Of a DNA stretch of 35,105 nt, positions 8,213 through 15,547 are shown one piece after another. Origin of the DNA: an uncultured Oscillospiraceae bacterium (lineage in GTDB: Bacteria > Bacillota > Clostridia > Oscillospirales > Ruminococcaceae); NCBI GenBank assembly GCA_934481355.1, contig CAKSPH010000028.1, forward strand, positions 1-35,105, read 5' to 3'. The translations under genes and the position numbers were made by a program. The number at the start of each line of letters is the position of its first letter. Position 1 is the first letter of the stretch. The notes beneath the pieces were generated by a model. That model saw only the letters and a program-made list of their open reading frames with translations. It searched no databases and had not been told where the DNA came from.

Positions 8213-9334
8213 TGATGACTTGCGGAGATAAAAATCCGTGAGCCTTGCGGCTTCCTGATTTATGTCGTAGCCTGCGGCGGCAGTTTCTTCGGAAAGACCG
8301 CGCCGATTCAGTCCGGCGAGGTTTATTGCGGCGAAAGCCCAGTCATGAGGAGAGGTTTTCAGGGAGAGAAACTGCGCATTCGGGGTTATTCTGACCTCCT
8401 GAGGAACGCGGTCAGAGAACAGGCAGTGCAGTCCTGAACATTGCGCCTCTATTCCTGCCATTCCCAGCCCCTCATAGTTAGACGGCAGGATAAAGCAGTC
8501 CATCGCGCAGTACAGTGCGTCTATATCCGGGCGCTGGCCTGCGAATATCACCCGGTCCGAAAGCCCTGCGGCGATTACGTGGGCCTTTATGACTTCCATG
8601 TCCTTTCCTATCCCTGCCATGACGAGTACGGAATTTTTGTGCTGCCGCGCGATCTCTGTAAATATGTCGATCAGGAAGTGCTGGTTTTTCTGCGGACAGA
8701 ATCTGCCGACATTGCCGAAAAGCAGGGTGCCGGATTTTACTCCGAGCGTTTTCCGGGTCTGGGTGCGCTTTTTGTCGCTGAACCGGAACAGCTCTGTATC
8801 TATTGCGTTTCGCATGATTATCGCTGCATTTTTCGGGGCGGTCTCGTCCATGGAGCATATCGGAACATGACCGTACATCCATCGCGCCGCGTGTTCTGAG
8901 CAGGCAAAGTAATCCGTTGCGAACATACGCGCGAACGGCTTAAGAATGAGTTTTGCGAGGTTGCGGTGCCACTCCCGCGCGCCGCCGGAGGTGCTGTGGT
9001 TGTGGAGTATCCGCACCCGGACTCCCGCCTGCTTTCCCGCCAGCAGCGGCAGGAACGACAGGGTGCTCAGGTGGCAGTGCATTATCTCGTACTTGTTTTC
9101 GGAGAGCAGCTTACGCAGGGTTTTCAGGTATTTCAGCGGGTGTTTGAATGTCGGCAGAACGAACAGCCTGCCGCCCATCGCCTTTATTTCCTCCGCGGGG
9201 ACGTACCTTGATCCCTTGAAAAGGTAGAAATCAAACTGTACCTTTTCGCGGTCAGCCGCCTTGTAGTAGTTCATGACGACCTGTTCAGCGCCGCCGCCGT
9301 TCATCTTGCCTAAAATCTGAGCTACTCGTATCAT
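8207..9334 (-). CDS. GT4-family glycosyltransferase
   Basis: A 375-residue GT-B fold enzyme. The N-terminal domain opens with the acceptor-side loop LGKMNGGGAEQVV. The C-terminal Rossmann domain carries FGNVGRFCPQKNQ and the nucleotide-sugar motif with paired glutamates, EGLGMAGIE. It resembles capsular or exopolysaccharide glycosyltransferases such as EpsF; donor and acceptor are unknown. There is no signal peptide or clear membrane span. The start follows TAAGGAGTACCA. It lies alone between proC and bioY, far from the polysaccharide cluster on the right, and no terminator is seen between its stop and the bioY promoter. Confidence 0.88.
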   Translation of the reverse strand: MIRVAQILGKMNGGGAEQVVMNYYKAADREKVQFDFYLFKGSRYVPAEEIKAMGGRLFVLPTFKHPLKYLKTLRKLLSENKYEIMHCHLSTLSFLPLLAGKQAGVRVRILHNHSTSGGAREWHRNLAKLILKPFARMFATDYFACSEHAARWMYGHVPICSMDETAPKNAAIIMRNAIDTELFRFSDKKRTQTRKTLGVKSGTLLFGNVGRFCPQKNQHFLIDIFTEIARQHKNSVLVMAGIGKDMEVIKAHVIAAGLSDRVIFAGQRPDIDALYCAMDCFILPSNYEGLGMAGIEAQCSGLHCLFSDRVPQEVRITPNAQFLSLKTSPHDWAFAAINLAGLNRRGLSEETAAAGYDINQEAARLTDFYLRKSSL

Positions 9335-9350
9335 TGGTACTCCTTAAAAT

Positions 9351-9382
9351 AACAGGGCGATGAAAGACACCGCCCTGAAAAA
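9351..9382 (-). terminator. Terminator after proC
   Basis: CAGGGCG and CGCCCTG arms with an 11-base loop, followed on the minus strand by TTATTTT. It lies between proC and the GT4 gene. Confidence 0.65.
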
Positions 9383-9394
9383 TTTATCCTGGTC

Positions 9395-10189
9395 TTAGTT
9401 CCCGAGCTCGTAAGCGCGCCTGGTGCAGGCTTCGCAGGCTCTCTGCACATCGCCGGTGAGGTCGCCCTCGTACAGCTTGTCGAGCCCTGCAAGGGTGGTT
9501 CCTCCGGGGGATGATACCTGCTTTATCAGCTCGTCAACGGTCATTCCGGACTCGGTGAGCATTTTCGCGGAGCCGATGAGGCTCTGTGCGAACAGGCGGA
9601 GCGCCGCCTCCTTGTCTATTCCCACGGAATTAGCGTAGTCGACGAATCCCTTGGCGTACAGGTAGATGAACGCCGGGGAGCTTCCGTTAATTGCGATGAC
9701 TTCCTTCATCTTGTCGGTGGGGACCACCTCGGTGATACCGCAGCTTCCGATTATCTTGCGGGCAAACGCGAATTCCTCCTCGCTCACCTTATCGTCGTGG
9801 GACATGGCGGAGGCTCCGCAGCCCAGCATCATGGGGGTGTTGGGCATAACGAGGACTACCTTTGCATTCGGTATAGTGCGCTCGCGGATATATTCAGCGG
9901 AGATCCCCGCGCAGATCGAGATGAACACGGCCTCAGGCCTTACGCTGTCCTTTATCTCAGCGAGGACTTCGCCCAGGTGCTGGGGCTTCACTGCAAGCAG
10001 GATATAGTCGCATTTTTCGGCGATCTCCCTTGCGCTTCCGGCGGCGGTGGCTCCGAGCAGGGTGAGGTCTGCGAGCTTGTCCTTGTTTGCGTCAAACGCG
10101 AAAACCGCCGTGTTGCCGAGCTTTCCCCCGATTCCCTTTAGGATAGCGCCGCCCATGTTGCCGACGCCTATGAATCCGAGCTTTGTCAT
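9395..10189 (-). CDS. proC: Pyrroline-5-carboxylate reductase
   Basis: A 264-residue enzyme that makes the last step of proline synthesis, reducing 1-pyrroline-5-carboxylate with NAD(P)H. The N-terminal Rossmann motif is GVGNMG at residues 8-13, with the family phrases LAVKPQ and VMPNTP in the middle. The C-terminal SSPGGTT helix closes the active site. The length is normal for ProC. The start has AAAGGTG upstream. proA and proB are not in the window. Confidence 0.94.
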   Translation of the reverse strand: MTKLGFIGVGNMGGAILKGIGGKLGNTAVFAFDANKDKLADLTLLGATAAGSAREIAEKCDYILLAVKPQHLGEVLAEIKDSVRPEAVFISICAGISAEYIRERTIPNAKVVLVMPNTPMMLGCGASAMSHDDKVSEEEFAFARKIIGSCGITEVVPTDKMKEVIAINGSSPAFIYLYAKGFVDYANSVGIDKEAALRLFAQSLIGSAKMLTESGMTVDELIKQVSSPGGTTLAGLDKLYEGDLTGDVQRACEACTRRAYELGN

Positions 10190-10269
10190 ATCAATACACC
10201 TTTCTGAGCCATGGCTCTGTCAGTTTGTCGAAACAACTGAATATGTCCGTAAAAGCGGATTTTGAGATT

Positions 10270-10302
10270 CATTTTTTGCCCCAGCTTTGCCGGGGCAAAA
10301 AA
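10270..10302 (-). terminator. Second terminator after folT
   Basis: TTTTTTGCCCC / GGGGCAAAAAA arms around AGCTTTGCC. The T/A-rich ends let it act in both directions. It lies just downstream of another hairpin, so the folT-like gene has tandem terminators. Confidence 0.75.
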
Positions 10303-10314
10303 CACCTCTATCAC

Positions 10315-10352
10315 GGCGGGAAAGCCCCTTCAGGGGATTTTCCGCCGTTTTT
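10315..10352 (-). terminator. First terminator after folT
   Basis: The arms CGGCGG(G)AAA and TTTTCCGCCG surround an inner CCCCTTCAGGGG hairpin; the A/T-rich base suits termination. It starts a few bases after the stop codon of the ECF S component. Confidence 0.65.
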
Positions 10353-10356
10353 TCTG

Positions 10357-10992
10357 TCAGACGTGCTGTTTGTGGTTCCTGAACACCGCCGTGTACGCCG
10401 CCTTAATCGGGAACAGCGCCAGCAGCAGTATGAATACCTCAATGGGGAGCATAGTGGCATTCTTGATTATGCGGGTGCCTATCTTCAGCCAGAATGTTTC
10501 CGGAACAATGCCGTAACCCATTATCATCATAAACAGTGTGTTCATGAATACGTTGCACACCAGGTTTATCGTGAATTTCGCCGCGGCAATGCGCAGTACG
10601 GACGGGACATTCGCCCGTATGCCCTTCCAGAAGCCCTTGGCCGAGGTGAGGTCGGGCTTAACCGGATCGAAGCCGTACAGGAATATGCCGTAGATAACTC
10701 CGCCGATGACCTCCACCAGTGTGAACAGCGGGGAGAACCCCTGCTGCTGGTTGGAGATCAGGTAGCCGATCACGTCCGTTGCAACGCAGGAAAGCCCCGC
10801 CACTGTGGGACCATAGAGCATTCCTATCGAAGCTATCGCGATAAACGAGAAGCCGATTTTAAGCGTGGGGAGCGGCTGGATAGTAAGCATTTTAAGTACG
10901 CACGCGAGCGCAATGAGTACCGCCGTAACCACCAGACACCGAATGCTTTTCAGCTCCTGTGCAGATTTTTTGAAGTTAAGAAAAAAAGCCAT
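10357..10992 (-). CDS. folT: ECF-type folate transporter S component (FolT-like)
   Basis: A 211-residue polytopic membrane protein of the ECF S-component class. Hydrophobic helices begin at about residue 20 (CLVVTAVLIALACVLKML), followed by the family-like segment IGFSFIAIASIGMLYGPTVAGL. The start chosen is MAFFLNFKK, because GGAGG lies seven bases upstream; a longer frame upstream runs through the riboswitch. A THF riboswitch in the leader makes folate the likely substrate. It needs the shared EcfAAT module, not seen here. Tandem terminators follow. Confidence 0.88.
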   Translation of the reverse strand: MAFFLNFKKSAQELKSIRCLVVTAVLIALACVLKMLTIQPLPTLKIGFSFIAIASIGMLYGPTVAGLSCVATDVIGYLISNQQQGFSPLFTLVEVIGGVIYGIFLYGFDPVKPDLTSAKGFWKGIRANVPSVLRIAAAKFTINLVCNVFMNTLFMMIMGYGIVPETFWLKIGTRIIKNATMLPIEVFILLLALFPIKAAYTAVFRNHKQHV

Positions 10993-11021
10993 GACTTTAT
11001 CCTCCGTAACTTCGCCATATA

Positions 11022-11053
11022 CAAACAGAATAAAGCCCCATGGCTTCTTATTC
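11022..11053 (-). promoter_or_regulatory. Expression-platform hairpin downstream of THF aptamer
   Basis: On the minus strand GAATAAGAAGCC and GGGCTTTATTC can pair around ATG, and T-rich sequence follows. It lies between the aptamer and the folT Shine-Dalgarno site, and may be a terminator or a structure that competes for the ribosome site. Confidence 0.4.
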
Positions 11054-11062
11054 AATTTATGT

Positions 11063-11160
11063 ACAGCGAGATGCGAAGAACGTACCGCAGGCGCAGGCCT
11101 TTCGTCCGCACGGCAACTCTCCGTCCGCGCAGCACTTAACGCACGTTCTTCTACTCTGTG
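11063..11160 (-). ncRNA. Tetrahydrofolate (THF) riboswitch
   Basis: Read on the minus strand, the aptamer starts ACAGAGTAGAAGAACGTGCG, continues with the signature GCGTTAAGTG, and ends ACGTTCTTCGCATCTCGCTGT-like. P1 forms from ACAG/CTGT and P2 from GAAGAACGT/ACGTTCTTC. A central hairpin is formed by GTCCGCACGG-type arms. This matches class I THF aptamers in order and sequence (established knowledge of that RNA family). It precedes the folT-like gene and would lower its expression when reduced folates are plentiful. Confidence 0.9.
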
Positions 11161-11198
11161 TTGTAGTTTATAGATATATCCGCGCTCCGGCGGGAAAA

Positions 11199-12161
11199 TC
11201 AGAAGCTGATCTCGTTTGCGATGTCGTAAAGGCGCTTGTCGAACGGCTTCTTCATGCTGAGGGCTTCCTGAATATCAACATCGTAGATCTTTCCGTCCTT
11301 CATGCCGACAACGCGGTTGCCGATGCCCTTTTCGAGCAGCTCAACTGCATAGTAGCCCATCTCGGAAGCAACGACTCTGTCGCGTACTGTGGGGCTGCCG
11401 CCTCTCTGGACGTGACCGAGGATAGTAGCTCTGGATTCAATGCCAGTTTCCTCGAAGATCTTCTTGGAGATCTCCTCTGTGTGGCCGACGCCCTCTGCAA
11501 CGATGACGATGAACTGCTCCTTGCCGTTTGCGCGTGCGTCCCTGATCTTCTTGATAACGTCCTCGATGTTGAATTCGATCTCAGGAACGAGGATAGCGGT
11601 AGCGCCGCAGGCAACGCCGGTGTTCAGCGCGATGTGGCCTGCATTTCTGCCCATTACCTCAACGACAGCGCATCTCTCGTGGGAGTGGGAGGTGTCGCGG
11701 AGCTTGTCTACCAGCTCCATAACGGTGTTCATTGCTGTATCGTAGCCGATGGTGTACTCGGAGCACTGGATATCGTTGTCGATAGTTCCGGGCAGACCAA
11801 CGCAGGGGATACCAGCCTTGGAAAGGTCGGCAGCGCCTCTGAAGGAGCCGTCGCCGCCGATAACAACGATACCTGCGAAGTTGTCCCTCTCGCAGATGTC
11901 CTTAGCCTTAAGGACGTATTCCCACTCTCTGAATTCCTTGCAGCGTGCAGTGAATATCTCTGTGCCGCCTCTCTGGATTATATCAGCAACGTCTCTTGTG
12001 GTAAGCTCTACCATATCATTGTTGAGCAGACCATTGTAGCCGCGGCGGATACCAACGACTCTGAATCCCTTTTTAATAGCAGCTCTGGTGACAGCACGGA
12101 CTGCGGCATTCATGCCGGGTGCGTCGCCGCCGCTTGTAAGTACGCCGATCGTCTTCTGCAT
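11199..12161 (-). CDS. pfkA: ATP-dependent 6-phosphofructokinase
   Basis: A 320-residue glycolytic enzyme that phosphorylates fructose 6-phosphate. GGDAPGMN is at residues 11-18. GGDGSF at 102-107 has Gly105, and PGTIDND lacks the Lys of pyrophosphate enzymes; both point to ATP as donor. MGRNAGHIA and the C-terminal VQRGGSPTV complete the fold. AGGAGA precedes the start. The likely promoter lies about 230 bases upstream, on the far side of a mobile element, so the leader would contain the whole element. Downstream lies the THF riboswitch of folT. Confidence 0.96.
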   Translation of the reverse strand: MQKTIGVLTSGGDAPGMNAAVRAVTRAAIKKGFRVVGIRRGYNGLLNNDMVELTTRDVADIIQRGGTEIFTARCKEFREWEYVLKAKDICERDNFAGIVVIGGDGSFRGAADLSKAGIPCVGLPGTIDNDIQCSEYTIGYDTAMNTVMELVDKLRDTSHSHERCAVVEVMGRNAGHIALNTGVACGATAILVPEIEFNIEDVIKKIRDARANGKEQFIVIVAEGVGHTEEISKKIFEETGIESRATILGHVQRGGSPTVRDRVVASEMGYYAVELLEKGIGNRVVGMKDGKIYDVDIQEALSMKKPFDKRLYDIANEISF

Positions 12162-12193
12162 AATTAATTATCTCCTGTTTCATATTTTTTTAT

Positions 12194-12352
12194 GGGAACC
12201 TCTAAAAACCGGTGCGAAAAGCAAAAATGGGCAGGGTGTGCCAGATTCTAGGAAAGCCGACGAAGTAAGGCTGTATGCCTTACGAGGAGGTTTGACGACG
12301 AAGATGGCGCGCACTGCACATTTTCGCTCACATGAGGTTTTTAGAGGTGACC
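12194..12352 (+). mobile_element. TIR element copy 3 (159 bp) in pfkA leader
   Basis: The ends are GGGAACCTCTAAAAACC on the left and GGTTTTTAGAGGTGACC on the right, with TTAT duplicated on both sides (12190-12193 and 12353-12356). The core has GCCGACGAAGTAAGGCTGTATGCCTTACGAGGAGGT-type sequence. It is the same length as the copy at 15271. It runs opposite to pfkA and lies between the pfkA promoter and start codon. Confidence 0.92.
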
Positions 12353-12387
12353 TTATGACTGAGCCATACTCAATCCTATACAATTAT

Positions 12388-12417
12388 ATTTTACTACAAA
12401 CCGACCAAAATAGTCAA
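12388..12417 (-). promoter_or_regulatory. Likely pfkA promoter
   Basis: Minus strand: TTGACT (12417-12412), 18 bases, TAAAAT (12393-12388); an overlapping TATAAT lies five bases further on. It would produce a leader that includes the whole element at 12194-12352. Confidence 0.55.
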
Positions 12418-12566
12418 GCCTTTTTTCAAATTACGACAAGGAACTTTACGAAATAGTATCTTTTGTACAAAAAATACATAATACCGCGCATAAAACTGTG
12501 CAAATTCAGACAATATACAATATGAATGTGTAAACGCAGCAGTCAGCATTTTGACGAAATTCCCAC

Positions 12567-12595
12567 TGGACAAACCTGGAGTTATAGTATATAAT
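12567..12595 (+). promoter_or_regulatory. Sigma-A promoter of trxA
   Basis: TGGACA (12567-12572), 17 bases, TATAAT (12590-12595). The predicted start is near 12602, with a leader of about 45 nt. Confidence 0.75.
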
Positions 12596-12647
12596 ATAAT
12601 CACGGAGCATTCCGCAGACAAAAATCAACCTGAATGGAGGATATAAA

Positions 12648-12956
12648 ATGTCAGTACTGACCATAACAAAGGATAACTTCAAGACCGAGGTAGTTGAGAG
12701 CACCAAGCCCGTGCTTCTGGATTTCTGGGCTTCGTGGTGCGGACCCTGCATGATGCAGTCCCCGATAATTGACGAGCTTGCCGGGGAGCACTCCGAGATA
12801 AAGGTTGGCAAGGTAAACGTTGACGAGCAGCCGGAACTTGCCTCCGCATTCGGCGTGGAAAGCATTCCTACGCTGGTAGTTATAAAGGACGGCATTACCA
12901 GTGAGATACTGGTGGGTCTGCACAGGAAAGAGCAGATACTTGAGCAGTTCAAGTGA
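12648..12956 (+). CDS. trxA: Thioredoxin
   Basis: A 102-residue single-domain thioredoxin that reduces protein disulfides. The active site is Trp30-Cys31-Gly32-Pro33-Cys34, and the cis-proline is Pro74 in ESIPT. The length is typical of the family. TGGAGG lies seven bases before the start. It is monocistronic with its own promoter. A mobile element begins 11 bases after the stop, and a bidirectional terminator follows that. Confidence 0.95.
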   Translation: MSVLTITKDNFKTEVVESTKPVLLDFWASWCGPCMMQSPIIDELAGEHSEIKVGKVNVDEQPELASAFGVESIPTLVVIKDGITSEILVGLHRKEQILEQFK

Positions 12957-12967
12957 GTTTATCTGAA

Positions 12968-13091
12968 GGGAACCTCTAAAAACCGGTTTGAAAAGGGAAA
13001 CCGGGCAGAGTGCGCCGAATGCGATGAAAGCCTCCTTGTAATTCCGTACGCTATACACATTTTCACTCAACCAGGGTTTTTAGAGGTGACC
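12968..13091 (+). mobile_element. TIR element copy 4 (124 bp, short form)
   Basis: Left end GGGAACCTCTAAAAACC and right end GGTTTTTAGAGGTGACC, with TGAA on both sides (12964-12967 and 13092-13095). The arms are intact, but the middle hairpin (AAGGC/GCCTT and GAGGAGGT) is missing, so it is a deletion derivative. It occupies the 3' UTR of trxA before the shared terminator. Confidence 0.9.
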
Positions 13092-13103
13092 TGAATAAAA
13101 AAT

Positions 13104-13133
13104 ACCGCCGTTCCCGAAGATGGGAGCGGCGGT
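13104..13133. terminator. Bidirectional terminator between trxA and aminotransferase
   Basis: Stem ACCGCCG (13104-13110) plus TCCC, loop GAAGAT, GGGA and CGGCGGT (to 13133). It is flanked by A-rich and T-rich sequence, so it can serve both convergent genes. Confidence 0.85.
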
Positions 13134-13150
13134 GTTTTTATGTGCTTTTT

Positions 13151-14428
13151 TTACTTGTTCAGCAGGACCTCAGCGCTTGCGAGTTTTACGCATACGCAGA
13201 AGATCTCCATTGCCTGACGGAGTTCGTCAACTGACGGGAATGTCGGAGCGATACGGATATTGTTATCCTGGGGATCCCTGCCGTAGGGGAATGTGGCGCC
13301 GGCGCCGGTCATCACAACGCCTGCCTCCCTGGCGAGGGAAACTATCCTCTTTGCGCAGCCGGGCAGCGCGTCAAAGGAAATGAAGTAGCCGCCGTTGGGC
13401 TTGTTCCACTTGCCGATTCCGAGGGGCTCTATCTCCTTGTCGAGCATATAGAGGACTACGTCGAACTTCGGGCGGATAATTGCGGCATGATGCTTCATGT
13501 GCTCGCTTATGCTCTCGAAGTTCTTGAAGTACTTCGCGTGGCGGAGCTGGTTGAGCTTGTCGAAGCCGATGGTCTGGTATGTCATCTGGCTCTTGATGAA
13601 GTCGATGTTCTCCTTGCTTGCTGCGACAACTGCAAGACCGCCGCCCGGGAAGGATATCTTGGAGGTGGAGGTGAACTCGAATACCATGTTCGGGTTGCCT
13701 GCCTTCTTGCACTCCTCGATGATGTTGAGCAGGTGGTCGTGATTCTCGGAGAGGTGGTGTACGCAGTACGCGTTATCCCAGAATATGCGGAAATCCTTTG
13801 CCCTGGGCTTGAGGTTTGCGAAGCGTCTTACTACCTCGTCGGAATATGTAATTCCTGTCGGGTTGGAGTACATCGGTACGCACCATATGCCCTTTATCTC
13901 CTCGTCCTCGGCTACCAGCTTCTCGATGGCGTCCATGTCGGGACCGTCCTCTTTGTATTCAACGGTGATCATCTCAATGCCGAGAGCCTGACAGATAGCG
14001 AAGTGTCTGTCGTATCCGGGGGCAGGGCAGAGGAACTTGACGTGGTCGTATCTGCACCACGGCTTCTCGCTGCCGAGTACGCCGAGCTGGAGCGCGCGGA
14101 TAATGGTGTCGTACATCATCTGGAGGCTGGAGTTGCCGCCTACTATCACCTCGTCAGAGGAAACGCCGAGCATTTCCTGGAAAAGCGCCTTTGCCTCGGG
14201 GATACCGTCAAGTACGCCGTAGTTGCGGCAGTCTATGCCATTGCTGGACTTGTAGTCTCCGTCAAGGCAGTGCAGCAGCATATCCAGTGAAAGATTGAGC
14301 TGCTCGGGCGCGGGCTTTCCTCTGGACATATCCAGCTTCAGACCCTTTGCCTTGTAGTCTGCATACTGCTTTTCAAGCTCCGCCTTTTCCGCCTGGAGCT
14401 GTTCCTTGTTCATCTGTGAATAAAGCAT
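13151..14428 (-). CDS. Class I aminotransferase, aspartate aminotransferase type
   Basis: A 425-residue PLP enzyme. The PLP-binding Lys257 lies in TSTSKISFPGGG, and upstream are the conserved PMYSNPTG and the Asp/Tyr pair in FWDNAYCVHHL. The sequence resembles the group of fold-type I aspartate aminotransferases known from actinobacteria and clostridia (Pfam Asp_aminotransf), distinct from AspC. Amino donor specificity for aspartate/glutamate is inferred. The ATG at 14428 has GAGAGGTCACAACA in front, a modest ribosome site. The promoter lies beyond a 188-bp mobile element, so the leader contains it. Confidence 0.88.
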   Translation of the reverse strand: MLYSQMNKEQLQAEKAELEKQYADYKAKGLKLDMSRGKPAPEQLNLSLDMLLHCLDGDYKSSNGIDCRNYGVLDGIPEAKALFQEMLGVSSDEVIVGGNSSLQMMYDTIIRALQLGVLGSEKPWCRYDHVKFLCPAPGYDRHFAICQALGIEMITVEYKEDGPDMDAIEKLVAEDEEIKGIWCVPMYSNPTGITYSDEVVRRFANLKPRAKDFRIFWDNAYCVHHLSENHDHLLNIIEECKKAGNPNMVFEFTSTSKISFPGGGLAVVAASKENIDFIKSQMTYQTIGFDKLNQLRHAKYFKNFESISEHMKHHAAIIRPKFDVVLYMLDKEIEPLGIGKWNKPNGGYFISFDALPGCAKRIVSLAREAGVVMTGAGATFPYGRDPQDNNIRIAPTFPSVDELRQAMEIFCVCVKLASAEVLLNK

Positions 14429-14456
14429 TGTTGTGACCTCTCTGTATTCGTGTTGT

Positions 14457-14644
14457 GGTAACCTCTAAAAACCTCCTTCACGGCAGATTTCTATGACTTA
14501 TATCATCTGCTTCGTTGTCAAACCTTGAAATACATACAGTAAACGCATTATCCGCCTGCGGCGGAAAACGCTGCGGTTTGGTGCCTTGCATCTGATATAA
14601 GTCATATACGAAATCTGCTCGTGTCCCGGTTTTTAGAGGTTACC
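14457..14644. mobile_element. TIR element copy 5 (188 bp, unrelated core)
   Basis: The outer 17 bp are perfect inverted repeats, GGTAACCTCTAAAAACC. Further inward the arms continue with a different sequence from all other copies: GCAGATTTC and TATGACTTATATCA on both sides, in all about 55 bp of imperfect symmetry. The middle has CCGCCTGCGGCGG. Flanks are TTGT and ATGT, a 3-of-4 match. It lies in the leader of the aminotransferase gene. It seems to be a second subfamily that shares only the terminus. Confidence 0.8.
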
Positions 14645-14687
14645 ATGTAATAGATGTACATGGCTTTCAGCACATCAGTTTGTTTTC

Positions 14688-14716
14688 ATTATAACATAAT
14701 ATCAGCATTTTTGCAA
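14688..14716 (-). promoter_or_regulatory. Sigma-A promoter of aminotransferase gene
   Basis: Minus strand: TTGCAA (14716-14711), 17 bases, TATAAT (14693-14688). It lies upstream of the element at 14457-14644, giving a leader of roughly 250 nt. Confidence 0.75.
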
Positions 14717-14736
14717 GCCCTTTTTCGCAATCCTGC

Positions 14737-14766
14737 AAAAAAAATCCGGCACAGAAAGTGCCGGAT
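14737..14766 (-). terminator. Terminator of single-domain response regulator
   Basis: Minus strand: ATCCGGCAC, TTTCT, GTGCCGGAT, then eight T residues. A textbook intrinsic terminator directly after the stop codon. Confidence 0.92.
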
Positions 14767-14773
14767 ATGGCTG

Positions 14774-15229
14774 TTATTTCTTTCCCGCTTTGATGAAATC
14801 CGGAACCTCTATGCCCTTTTCCCTGACGAGGGTGCTGAGGTAGCGGCGCTGGTCGTACAGCTCGATGATATTGTTTATGCGGCGGCGCACGAAGCGTATG
14901 TTGAAAGGCTTCGCGATGACGTCGGCCGCGCCGAGGTCATACGCCCTTGACAGCGACTTGTCCGAGGTATCCGCGCTGATTATGAACACCGGGATATCGT
15001 CTATGTACTTGTTTTCAACGAGATATTCCAGCACGCCGAAACCGTCCATGACCGGCATCATTATGTCCAGCAGGACAGCGCAGAGCTTTCCTTTGTGGCG
15101 TTCGAATTCCTCTATGGCGCGTTTGCCGTTTTCAGCCTCTATCACCTGTCGGTCGCTGAAAGTGTCGCTCAGCATGAGCCTGTTGAATTCGAAATCATCA
15201 ACGATCAGCAGAGTGTTGCGTTCCTCCAT
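14774..15229 (-). CDS. Single-domain response regulator (CheY-like receiver)
   Basis: A 151-residue protein that consists of one receiver domain (about 5-125) plus a short charged tail; there is no output domain. The acidic pair is Asp11/Asp12 (LIVDDFE), the phospho-acceptor is Asp55 (LLDIMMP), Ser85 takes the Thr/Ser position, and Lys107 is in AKPF. All residues needed for phosphorylation are present. The start MEERN is chosen because GGAGGG lies nine bases upstream. The frame stays open for 48 more codons into the upstream mobile element. No kinase is adjacent. Confidence 0.85.
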   Translation of the reverse strand: MEERNTLLIVDDFEFNRLMLSDTFSDRQVIEAENGKRAIEEFERHKGKLCAVLLDIMMPVMDGFGVLEYLVENKYIDDIPVFIISADTSDKSLSRAYDLGAADVIAKPFNIRFVRRRINNIIELYDQRRYLSTLVREKGIEVPDFIKAGKK

Positions 15230-15270
15230 GTGAAATATCCCCTCCGTTTTTTCTGTATAATGTGATATAA

Positions 15271-15429
15271 GGTCACCTCTAAAAACCTTGTTTGAGTGAA
15301 AATGTGTATAGCACACCGCCTGCTTCAGAAAACCTCCTCGTAAGGCATACAGCCTTACTTCGTCGGCTTTCATCGCATTCGGCGCACTCTACCCATTTTC
15401 CCTTTTCAAACCGGTTTTTAGAGGTCCCC
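15271..15429 (-). mobile_element. TIR element copy 6 (159 bp) in response-regulator leader
   Basis: The plus-strand left end is GGTCACCTCTAAAAACC and the right end GGTTTTTAGAGGTCCCC. ATAA is duplicated (15267-15270 and 15430-15433). It is the same length as the copy at 12194 but inverted, and it therefore runs in the sense direction of the response-regulator transcript. It has the complete core with the AAGGC/GCCTT hairpin and AGGAGGT. Confidence 0.93.
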
Positions 15430-15453
15430 ATAAAACTTGCGTTACATGATATT

Positions 15454-15482
15454 ATTATATAATACTGCGGCACAAAAGTCAA
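15454..15482 (-). promoter_or_regulatory. Sigma-A promoter of single-domain response regulator
   Basis: Minus strand: TTGACT (15482-15477), 17 bases, TATAAT (15459-15454). It lies on the far side of the element at 15271-15429, so the transcript carries the element in a leader of about 220 nt. Confidence 0.8.
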
Positions 15483-15547
15483 TAGGATATTTTACAATAG
15501 ATTACAGCAAATATCCGGTATTTTTAGGCTATTTGTAAAATTGCGGC

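Noticed and set aside
11040..12167. A 375-codon plus-strand frame opposite pfkA and the THF riboswitch
   Set aside because: pfkA is unmistakable on the other strand, and the frame also runs through the riboswitch.
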